Part shown: piece after piece, positions 1 through 6,312 of the stretch
Layout: each line of letters begins with the position of its first letter
Numbering within the stretch: the first letter of the stretch is position 1
Assembly (NCBI GenBank): GCA_051893555.1
Contig: JBJFHL010000073.1
Location: 1 to 6,350, forward strand
Source of the DNA: RGIG7179 sp051893555
GTDB taxonomy: Bacteria > Bacillota > Clostridia > Peptostreptococcales > Anaerovoracaceae
Length of the DNA stretch: 6,350 bases
Reading direction: 5' to 3'
Made by a program: the position numbers and the translations under genes
The notes under the pieces: model-generated
The model's input: the letters and a program-made list of their open reading frames with translations, nothing else
Databases searched by the model: none
Told to the model about the DNA's origin: nothing

Positions 1-48
1 GCGGATTAGGGACTTTCACCCATTAGAACGTGCGCCCGCCGGGCGCAC
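1..48 (-). mobile_element. 5' end of a group II (IIC-like) intron, truncated by the window edge
   Basis: Read on the minus strand from position 48, the sequence opens with GTGCGCCC, a GGC loop and GGGCGCAC (a perfect 8-bp stem, 30-37 with 41-48). A short TTCTAAT spacer and GGGTGAAAGTCCC (9-21) follow. This order matches the start of domain I in bacterial group II introns, which begin GUGYG. From memory it closely resembles the Oceanobacillus iheyensis group IIC intron (GUGUGCCC-GGC..., then GGGUGAGAGUCCC). The intron would be transcribed in the same direction as the operon and would run past base 1, where its reverse transcriptase/maturase gene and the catalytic domain V should lie. Only 48 bases are visible, so neither an encoded protein nor splicing ability can be judged. 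The position, 7 bases after a terminator stem, supports class IIC. Confidence 0.75.
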
Positions 49-55
49 ATTCAAA

Positions 56-103
56 GGAGCTGTCGCTCCGGCTGACCTGATTGGTCAACTGTGCGACAGC
101 TCC
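56..103 (-). terminator. Rho-independent-type terminator hairpin of the three-gene operon; intron target site
   Basis: A perfect 11-bp inverted repeat (56-66 with 93-103, GGAGCTGTCGC / GCGACAGCTCC) encloses a 26-nt loop that holds a second 5-bp stem (73-77 TGACC with 83-87 GGTCA). It lies 26 bases after the stop codon of the histidine kinase gene. On the minus strand the stem is followed by TTTGAAT and then the putative intron start. The U tract is short, probably because it is interrupted by the intron; the remainder would lie beyond the intron. Group IIC introns recognise such stem-loops together with a short IBS1 in the bases between stem and insertion point. Confidence 0.7.
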
Positions 104-128
104 GTATTTATCACCCTGTCATACTTCA

Positions 129-2633
129 TCAAATTTCGCTGTCCAGATTCCGTGCAATGGCTTTCACCACTTCGTCTATGACAATTGGCTTGGCGATATG
201 TCCATTCATTCCCGCATCCAGAGACGCCTGCACATCCTCTGCGAAGGCGTTGGCTGTCATGGCCAGGATTGGGATCCTGTGTGCATCCGGGCGGTCCGGG
301 ATGCTGCGGATGGCAGCTGTCGCTTCATAGCCGTTCATTTCCGGCATCATCACATCCATAAAAATCATATCGAAGGTACCTGGCGGATTCTCTGTAAAGA
401 TTTTGACGGCTTCTTTTCCGTCGGCGGCTCGGATGATCCGGATTCCCAGTTCCTCCAGCTGCACCATTGCAATCTCTGCATTCAGGTCATTATCCTCCGC
501 CATCAGAATCTTCACACCCATCAGATCGATGTTTGCAGCAGGTTTTTCCCTCTTCTGTACTTTGCTTTCGTCAGTAAGTTCCAGCGGAATTTCTACGGTA
601 AAGGTGGAGCCTTCGCCTTTTTTGCTTTCCACAGATATGGCGCCGCCCATGAGGTCCACATATCGCTTCGTGATGGCCATGCCCAGACCGGTGCCCTTAT
701 ACTGGGTTCGCGCACCATTTTCTTCCTGTGAGAACTCATCAAAAATCCGCTCGATGAACTCCTCGCTCATACCCACTCCGGTATCGGTTATGCGGTAACG
801 AACCAGAATATGCCCTGGATCTCTGCCGGGATGATAGGTGGTTTCAAAGGTAATCATACCCCCATCCCCGGTGAACTTCACTGCATTGCCGAGAATATTC
901 ACCAGCACTTCCCGAATCCGGACAGTGTCGGCGAGCACATAAGGCGTTTCCGGCGCTGTCAGCTCGGTGCGGAAGGTGATATTGCGATTGGACAGGAATC
1001 CGTACATGATACTCAGTACTATGTCCGCAACTTCCGTAATATCCACAGGCACAGGAGCATATTTGATCTTGCCGCTCTCAATGCGGCTGATATCCAGCAC
1101 ATCATTGATGAGCGTCAGCAGGTGTTCAGAGCTTTCGCTGATCTTTTCCAGGCAGTTTCTGACTTCCGGCTTCGGTTCCTGCTTCATGGCGATGTTGGTA
1201 AAACCAATGATTGCATTCATCGGTGTCCGAATGTCGTGGGACATGTTATTCAGGAAGGTGGTCTTAGCCCGGTTTGCGTTCTCCGCGGTGTGGACTGCAT
1301 CCTCAAGTTCCTGATTGATCTTCTTGTCCCGGGTTCGGTCAGACAAGTCCAGAATATATTTTTTCTCACCCTGAATATCTGTGCAAAATACAACCACACG
1401 GAACCACAGTTCTTCGCCGGTTTTCTGGTGGACATACACTCTGTCCCACTCCCGCTGCTCATCAGGCTGAATGTCGGACATCTGCTGCAGTATATGTACC
1501 GGCTCCTCCGGCGGGATCAGATCCTCGATGGTAAAAAGATCTCCGAGAACCTGTTCTGCCGAAATACCGATCAGCTTTTCAATATTCGGGCTGACATACT
1601 CCACACGAAGTTCTTTCGCGTCCACCATCAGAAACACGTCGTCCACGTTGGTGGAAAGCTTGGAGAACAGTTCATCCCGTGCAAGCAGCTCACTGTCTTT
1701 CCGTTTCAGCTTCTGCCGGCTCTGCTGCAGCACCATCAGCAGAAACATCACCGCCACTGCGACGGTAATTCCCGTCACGCCCACCATAGTCGTGGATTGC
1801 AGCTTGTTCATACTGGCATTGACCACATCGGCAGGCACTATGCCCAGCACAGTCCAGTTTTGGAAGTTGGCTGGCTCATAGACCAGATAGTACTTTCTTC
1901 CGTTTACCTCAAACAACAGTGAGCCGGAACGACCAGCCAGAAAGTCTTCATGAAGTGCGTCAATCTTCTTATCTGTCATGTTTTCTGACTCTTCCAGCAG
2001 TGCAAAGAGATTGTGAAAACCGTTCAGCTTCTCGCTGCCGTTGTCCACAACCACCCGGCCGTCAGGCAAGACGGCGAAGGTACTGGCCTGCCCGTCAAAC
2101 GCGGATATTTCCAATGCTTCCACCAGGTCAGAGTTATTGTAGGTAATGGCAATGGCCTCATAGTCAAATCCCCGGTACCTTCCCTGGCTGGTGGGAACGG
2201 CAAATACCTTGATCTCCGGCTTGTCCGGAACAACCGAATCTGCTACAATGGGCTGCCTGTCCAGCATCAGGCCGGAGAGCTGATCCCGCAAATCCAGATA
2301 CCCTCTGTCCCCTGTCAGCGATAGATATTCTCCATTTCGTGAAATGAAATAGAAATTGGTGAAATTGCTTTCCTCCCGGGCCTGTTCCACATATGCGATG
2401 ATTTCTTCGTCACTTTCTGCTTTCTCCAGGAAAGGCGTCCACATTCGCATACTGCTCCAGTTCACAGATACCCGATTGTGCAGGTTCTGGTTGGCCTGAT
2501 GAAAAATTTCGGTCAGATGGGCAGTGCTCTCTTCATAAATTGTCCGGGAAACAAAGCTGAAATAGGAATACCCAATCCAGACCAGCGCTGTGGTCAACAC
2601 AAGAGCCAGCAACGTATACAGCCGTTTTTTCAT
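129..2633 (-). CDS. Membrane hybrid sensor histidine kinase (Cache-like sensor, PAS, HisKA, HATPase, receiver)
   Basis: An 834-residue sensor kinase that autophosphorylates on histidine in response to an extracytoplasmic signal. Membrane segments at about 5-28 and 280-302 flank a roughly 250-residue outer region of Cache type. A PAS domain follows (about 318-432), then HisKA with H466 in the motif SHDIRTP. The HATPase domain has an N box around N583, G1 DTGVGM (617-622) and G2 GTGLGM (647-652). The C-terminal receiver (about 707-830) has an acidic pair near D714, phosphoacceptor D760 in MDVMMPEMNG, T793 and K815. All catalytic residues look intact. There is no HPt domain. The start is supported by AAGGAGG at 2642-2648, 8 bases upstream. 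It begins 36 bases after the binding-protein gene, so the two are almost certainly cotranscribed. Its ligand is not evident; the neighbouring lipoprotein may supply it. Confidence 0.95.
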   Translation of the reverse strand: MKKRLYTLLALVLTTALVWIGYSYFSFVSRTIYEESTAHLTEIFHQANQNLHNRVSVNWSSMRMWTPFLEKAESDEEIIAYVEQAREESNFTNFYFISRNGEYLSLTGDRGYLDLRDQLSGLMLDRQPIVADSVVPDKPEIKVFAVPTSQGRYRGFDYEAIAITYNNSDLVEALEISAFDGQASTFAVLPDGRVVVDNGSEKLNGFHNLFALLEESENMTDKKIDALHEDFLAGRSGSLLFEVNGRKYYLVYEPANFQNWTVLGIVPADVVNASMNKLQSTTMVGVTGITVAVAVMFLLMVLQQSRQKLKRKDSELLARDELFSKLSTNVDDVFLMVDAKELRVEYVSPNIEKLIGISAEQVLGDLFTIEDLIPPEEPVHILQQMSDIQPDEQREWDRVYVHQKTGEELWFRVVVFCTDIQGEKKYILDLSDRTRDKKINQELEDAVHTAENANRAKTTFLNNMSHDIRTPMNAIIGFTNIAMKQEPKPEVRNCLEKISESSEHLLTLINDVLDISRIESGKIKYAPVPVDITEVADIVLSIMYGFLSNRNITFRTELTAPETPYVLADTVRIREVLVNILGNAVKFTGDGGMITFETTYHPGRDPGHILVRYRITDTGVGMSEEFIERIFDEFSQEENGARTQYKGTGLGMAITKRYVDLMGGAISVESKKGEGSTFTVEIPLELTDESKVQKREKPAANIDLMGVKILMAEDNDLNAEIAMVQLEELGIRIIRAADGKEAVKIFTENPPGTFDMIFMDVMMPEMNGYEATAAIRSIPDRPDAHRIPILAMTANAFAEDVQASLDAGMNGHIAKPIVIDEVVKAIARNLDSEI

Positions 2634-2669
2634 GGCACCGCCCTCCTTCCTTCTAAAGTCGTTCTCTCA

Positions 2670-4568
2670 TCAACCTTCCAGAATCGTCAGATATTCCGTA
2701 GGTTCCAGGAACTGCTTTGTTTTTTTCAGTGCTTCCTGAATGTATTCCTGGCTGGTGTAATCATTCACATTGTAATCTTCCCGCTTGATCTTCAGATCCT
2801 CCGGCATCGGACAGTTGCAGAAGGTAGGATGCTCCAGATAGGTATCCGCACCCACCAGAAGCACCTTGTAAACGGCGTTGTCGTCCAGAGGCTTTCCGTT
2901 TACGGTAATGTCCTCCAGATGAAATTTTCCCCGCTCTGTCTCCGTGACGGTATACTCCAGACCGCTGGTAACCGGCATCTGGTTGCGGTGATGGACAGGG
3001 TTGGAGCCATCCTCCTTCACATTCACCAGCCATTCCATCATCCGGCGAACCTCTTCACCGGTATATTCACCCTGATAGAGCGCATTTCGGAAAGTCATGA
3101 TCCACTTGACCTGCTGCATGGTGTAATCTCCGGAATAAATGGAACTGCTGGCGACGCTGGCATATCCGATGGCGATTTCGTCATCACCGGCAGACCGAAG
3201 CGTGTTCATCAGAGATGACGCCGCCTCGCTTCCGTGCACACCGAAGTCATTGGAGTAGGCCGTCTTCTGGTTGAATATTACTCCTTCCGATTCAGGGTTT
3301 GTGTAGTTCCTGATCTGGGTGTCGAACGCCTCATAGGCTTCCCTGGCATCGTATTCGCCCGTCATCATCTTATGTCCCACATCCTGGGAAATGGCAAATA
3401 CCTCCGTCGATGCCAGACGCACATACAGATGGTTGCTGTCGATACAATCCTGTACGTACCGAAGCGAATCGGTAGGAGTGATATTCACTTCCTTGTTGTA
3501 AGACAACACAGAAGTTCCCGCAGCAACATGTTTCTGCCCTTCCTCGCTGAAAATTGCCATCAGCACTTCCATTACAGCTGCCCGCTTGACCTCATCCTCT
3601 TCCACCTGTCTGGATACGGCCAGCTGACACATCGGATAGGTCAAAAGCCAGTTATCCTGGCTGGTTTCCCCGAAGTAAGGCAGAATGACGCTGTCCACAC
3701 CCATTTCCTTGGTAATGTTGTCCGCCAGCGCTGCCGTGTTTCGGGTCATGGCAAGTTCTCCATGCTGAAAAGCCTCAACGACAGGCGTGAATTCCAGTTC
3801 CTCGTCACCCGGCTGGAAACGCACATCTTTTAGGAACTGTTCATACTTTTCGAATACCTGCGGCCAGATTACATCATCCAGACCCACTTGTCCGTCTTCC
3901 GTCTCACTTTCGTATGCCATACGCCACTGGGTTCCCTCCAGACTCATCAGTTCAGGAATCGCGCAGCCCTGCATGGTCTCCAGACAGGTATAATCGTAAA
4001 ACCAGTCTGACTGGAAACCCTTGATTCCCATTTCCTCAAAGGCATCGATAGCCGCCAGGAACTCTTCATAGTTGGTGGGAAGCGGAATATCATGCTCATC
4101 AAACAGATCCTTGTTGGCCACAATACAATCCACTTCTGCACACATGGGCAGCCAGCGGATAGCACCACTTGTTTCCCGGTTGACCTCCAGATAGCTGGAA
4201 TAGAATGTGCCTGCCACCTCGGTCCGGCTCAGATCCATCAGATAATCCGACAATGACGCTGCATCATTCAGAGAGAATCTGCGGCAGGTGATGATGTCCG
4301 GCATGGACTCGCCCCGTGCCATCAGGTCTTTGTAATAATCCATGGTGTTGTAGCTCTGCACGAAGGTAAACTCGATCTCCGGGAACTTCTCTTCCAGCCA
4401 CGGAGTAAGTTCCTTAAACATGGAGCGATCCCACATGTACATGCTTATGGAGATTTTATCCTCCGTCTTCGATCCACCGGCATTTTCGTTGGTGCCGGCA
4501 CAACCAGCCAGCATGGTCACCACCATGACAATGGCAAGCAGTAAACGCAACAGTTTCTTCTTTTTCAT
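2670..4568 (-). CDS. Lipoprotein: extracellular solute-binding domain fused to a 5'-nucleotidase C-terminal-like domain
   Basis: A 632-residue exported lipoprotein. The signal peptide has KKKK, a hydrophobic core and lipobox LAGC with lipid-modified C23. Residues about 38-420 look like a family-1-type extracellular solute-binding protein (ISMYMWDRSMFKELTPWLEE opening, MPDIITCRR, VANKDLFDEHDIPLPTNYEEF). From about 430 the sequence changes to the 5'-nucleotidase C-terminal fold: GSEAASSLMNTLR, FRNALYQGEYTGEEV, SGLEYTV and ITVNGKPLDDNAVYKV are the family landmarks. The metallophosphatase domain that normally precedes it is absent, and the substrate-loop arginine motif (NGGGIR) is not recognisable, so it is probably a binding module rather than an enzyme. 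The start has AAGGA (4576-4580) 7 bases upstream. No transporter genes adjoin it. With the kinase gene 36 bases downstream, a role as external ligand receptor is likely but inferred. Confidence 0.9.
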   Translation of the reverse strand: MKKKKLLRLLLAIVMVVTMLAGCAGTNENAGGSKTEDKISISMYMWDRSMFKELTPWLEEKFPEIEFTFVQSYNTMDYYKDLMARGESMPDIITCRRFSLNDAASLSDYLMDLSRTEVAGTFYSSYLEVNRETSGAIRWLPMCAEVDCIVANKDLFDEHDIPLPTNYEEFLAAIDAFEEMGIKGFQSDWFYDYTCLETMQGCAIPELMSLEGTQWRMAYESETEDGQVGLDDVIWPQVFEKYEQFLKDVRFQPGDEELEFTPVVEAFQHGELAMTRNTAALADNITKEMGVDSVILPYFGETSQDNWLLTYPMCQLAVSRQVEEDEVKRAAVMEVLMAIFSEEGQKHVAAGTSVLSYNKEVNITPTDSLRYVQDCIDSNHLYVRLASTEVFAISQDVGHKMMTGEYDAREAYEAFDTQIRNYTNPESEGVIFNQKTAYSNDFGVHGSEAASSLMNTLRSAGDDEIAIGYASVASSSIYSGDYTMQQVKWIMTFRNALYQGEYTGEEVRRMMEWLVNVKEDGSNPVHHRNQMPVTSGLEYTVTETERGKFHLEDITVNGKPLDDNAVYKVLLVGADTYLEHPTFCNCPMPEDLKIKREDYNVNDYTSQEYIQEALKKTKQFLEPTEYLTILEG

Positions 4569-4638
4569 TTGTTTTTCCTTCTTTTATCTTTCATTTTTTA
4601 TATTGATCACGGTCTCATATGGAACACGTTCTCAACGC

Positions 4639-5520
4639 TCACAGAAATTTTGTCAGGCTTTTCAGCAGGCGAACTGAATTCGCCGGCTTCACGAGAAAAT
4701 CATCCATTCCCACGGCTGCTGCCTTTTCACGGTTTTCCGGTACCGCATTTGCAGTCAGGGCAATCACAGGAACATTCGCCCGAATTCGATTCGGAAGTTT
4801 TCGAATTTTCATGGTTGCCTCGTATCCATCCATCACTGGCATCTCAATATCCATCAATATGAAGTGATAATAACCCGCTTCCCTGGATTTCACGGCGGCA
4901 ACCGCTGCACTGCCGTTATCCGCTTCCTCCACCACGAGACCGTAATCCACAAGCAGTTCTTTCAGGACCTCACGATTCAGCTGGTTGTCATCTGCAATGA
5001 GAACCCTTTTTCCAGTTAAATCTCCGATATTCTCTGTTTCCTCATCCTGCATCTCGTCAGTCAGTGTTTCACCGAGAATGCACGCCATGGTTGTTTCCAT
5101 ATTGGTCAGAACCGTCTGGAGCTTTCCCAGATATTCCTCCACTCTGGAGCCGTGTTTTCTGCCAAGCTCCATATACCCCACTGCGCTGTTCAGTTCCGTC
5201 CGCAGATCCCGCATGGATTTCTTATGGAATTCCGCTGCTTTTGTCGCGGCCTCCAGCTCCTTTTCCATCAGTTCCATTCTCTCGAGAAGCAGCTCGTAAT
5301 TATCCTGTGAGCTCCGGGTATCGCCACTCGGGTATTGCAGCTCAAATGTAATCGTGACACCCAGAACATCAAGACATTTCTGAAGTTCTTCAAACGTCAT
5401 GCTTTCTCTGGAGAGCTTTCTGTACAAAGAAGATGGAAGCATTCCCATGCGCTTTGCCAGATCGGCTTTCGATATTCCGAGGTCGGAGCAGGTGGTATTG
5501 ATCAGTTCCGCTGTTTTCAT
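4639..5520 (-). CDS. XRE-family HTH regulator with degenerate DHp-like middle and C-terminal receiver domain
   Basis: A 293-residue cytoplasmic protein with no membrane segment. Residues 2-61 form an XRE/Cro-like helix-turn-helix (ISKADLAKRMGMLPSSLYRKL). Residues about 77-153 are helical and resemble a histidine kinase DHp domain: DLRTELNSAVGYMEL (105-119) parallels H-box sequence such as DIRTPMNAIIGF, but R104 stands where the histidine should be. VEEYLGKL (127-134) matches the second helix. No ATPase domain follows. The receiver (about 169-293) has D177/D178, phosphoacceptor D224 in MDIEMPVMDG, T256 and K278, all intact, and is of hybrid-kinase style rather than OmpR or NarL style. It is probably the transcriptional output of the downstream kinase. 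The start is uncertain: in-frame ATGs at 5553 and 5541 exist, but the first would leave almost no leader after the predicted promoter and has its AGGA only 2 bases away. The chosen ATG has AAGGA 13 bases upstream. Confidence 0.85.
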   Translation of the reverse strand: MKTAELINTTCSDLGISKADLAKRMGMLPSSLYRKLSRESMTFEELQKCLDVLGVTITFELQYPSGDTRSSQDNYELLLERMELMEKELEAATKAAEFHKKSMRDLRTELNSAVGYMELGRKHGSRVEEYLGKLQTVLTNMETTMACILGETLTDEMQDEETENIGDLTGKRVLIADDNQLNREVLKELLVDYGLVVEEADNGSAAVAAVKSREAGYYHFILMDIEMPVMDGYEATMKIRKLPNRIRANVPVIALTANAVPENREKAAAVGMDDFLVKPANSVRLLKSLTKFL

Positions 5521-5567
5521 CGTACCAGTCCCATCCTTCATACCATTTTGCATATTCCTTTTTTGAT

Positions 5568-5596
5568 ACTATAACATAAACGACATTTTTACGCAA
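5568..5596 (-). promoter_or_regulatory. Candidate sigma-A promoter of the three-gene operon
   Basis: On the minus strand a -35-like TTGCGT (5591-5596) lies 17 bases from a -10 TATAGT (5568-5573). The -10 has five of six consensus bases; the -35 matches only in TTG, which suggests a weak or activator-dependent promoter. Transcription would begin near 5561, just upstream of the regulator gene. No promoter or terminator is convincing in the 70-base and 36-base gaps further down, so this is the best candidate for the whole operon. Confidence 0.45.
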
Positions 5597-5720
5597 GATA
5601 TTTATTGGTTTTTAAAATATTTCATTCGAGAATGTAAGGAACAGAGAATGGAAGCGGCGATGCAGAATCACGCACAGCTGCTTTCACTCTTCTTCTGGAT
5701 TGGAAATATTTCTCATAAGA

Positions 5721-5752
5721 AAAACCCTTCACAAATATCCGCGAAGGGTTTT
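5721..5752 (-). terminator. Strong rho-independent terminator after the small membrane-protein gene
   Basis: A perfect 10-bp inverted repeat (5721-5730 AAAACCCTTC with 5743-5752 GAAGGGTTTT) with a 12-nt loop. On the minus strand the stem runs into TTTTTCTT, and on the plus strand into TTTTTT, so it can act in both directions. It lies 43 bases after the stop codon of the upstream minus-strand gene and isolates that gene from the regulator operon. Confidence 0.85.
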
Positions 5753-5795
5753 TTACTATCAACAATTCATTTAATTAAGGCATCCTCATTCATTT

Positions 5796-6218
5796 TTAAG
5801 ACTGAGAAATCAATTCTTTTACACTTTCCATAACCAGATGTGCTCTATCAAATTGCTCGCTTGGACCCATAGGGTCAACAGCATCATAAGTGATTGTCCT
5901 GACACTGACTGTTCCGTCATTTGAATAAGTAGTGTATATTACTTTACATTCATAACGATAGTCTAAACCCCAAAAGTAACGAAAACTTTCATCCGTTAAG
6001 AAAAATGTATCTGATTCAATGGAAAACTCCATGTCTTCTGTTCCATTTTCAACTTCGCAGCCAGTATAAGGTTCTCCATAAAGAGTCGTTAATTCTTCTG
6101 TGAGATCTCTAACCGCAGAGCCGCTTGTGTAATATCCTATGCCTAATTTACAAACAATAAGGACAATAACGACAATAATTGTAACTGAAATCCATACAAC
6201 AAATTTTTTTCTTTCCAT
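5796..6218 (-). CDS. Small hypothetical protein with N-terminal membrane anchor
   Basis: I do not recognise this 140-residue protein. It begins MERKK, followed by a single hydrophobic helix (about residues 6-28, FVVWISVTIIVVIVLIV...) with basic residues before it, which predicts an N-in, C-out anchor or uncleaved signal. The outer part (about 30-140) is acidic, rich in aromatic residues and Thr/Ser, with alternating stretches suggesting beta strands (FSIESDTFFL, YECKVIYTTY, VSVRTITYDAV). There is no lipobox and no recognised catalytic motif. A longer reading from an ATG at 6248 adds 10 residues, but it would start upstream of the AGGGAGG site, so the shorter start is preferred. The gene is visibly AT-richer than the operon to its left and has its own promoter and terminator, so it forms an independent unit, possibly acquired separately. 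Confidence 0.8.
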   Translation of the reverse strand: MERKKFVVWISVTIIVVIVLIVCKLGIGYYTSGSAVRDLTEELTTLYGEPYTGCEVENGTEDMEFSIESDTFFLTDESFRYFWGLDYRYECKVIYTTYSNDGTVSVRTITYDAVDPMGPSEQFDRAHLVMESVKELISQS

Positions 6219-6228
6219 AAAATCGCGC

Positions 6229-6235
6229 CCTCCCT
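6229..6235 (-). promoter_or_regulatory. Ribosome binding site that decides the start of the small membrane-protein gene
   Basis: AGGGAGG on the minus strand ends 10 bases before the ATG at 6218. The spacing is slightly long but the purine run is strong. It lies inside the reading frame of the longer alternative starting at 6248, which has no such site in front of it and is therefore disfavoured. Confidence 0.6.
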
Positions 6236-6260
6236 TGTAAACCCACATATATTTTACTGT

Positions 6261-6289
6261 ATTTTATCAATTATCCATATTCTTTTCAA
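6261..6289 (-). promoter_or_regulatory. Candidate sigma-A promoter of the small membrane-protein gene
   Basis: On the minus strand, -35 TTGAAA (6284-6289) and -10 TAAAAT (6261-6266) are separated by exactly 17 bases, each with five of six consensus bases. Transcription would begin around 6254, giving a leader of roughly 35 bases before the preferred ATG at 6218 and excluding all but a few bases of leader for the alternative ATG at 6248. Confidence 0.65.
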
Positions 6290-6312
6290 CCCATAATTGT
6301 AAGCAGTCAAGT

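Noticed and set aside
81..731. Plus-strand open frame of 216 codons at the left end
   Set aside because: It is antisense to the ATPase and receiver domains of the kinase and starts inside the terminator hairpin; no ribosome site or recognisable domain.
810..1922. Long plus-strand open frame of 370 codons
   Set aside because: It lies wholly antisense to the kinase gene, whose domains are intact; the translation is rich in His, Arg and Cys and looks like a shadow of the true frame.
2478..3218. Plus-strand open frame of 246 codons
   Set aside because: It spans the antisense of two genes and their intergenic ribosome site, with no domain resemblance.
4569..4638. Possible terminator or promoter between the regulator and lipoprotein genes
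   Set aside because: Only a 4-bp GAAC/GTTC stem and no convincing -35/-10 pair are visible, so the gap is treated as internal to the operon.
5653..5682. Possible plus-strand hairpin AGCGGC...GCTGCT with inner TGC/GCA stem
   Set aside because: It has an internal loop and a G-U pair, is weaker on the minus strand where transcripts are expected, and has no U tract; no riboswitch-like structure is recognised.
5648..5833. Plus-strand 61-codon frame with a good AAGGA site 7 bases before its ATG
   Set aside because: It reads through the strong bidirectional terminator at 5721-5752 and into the antisense of the small gene's 3' end, and its protein shows no domain or sensible composition.
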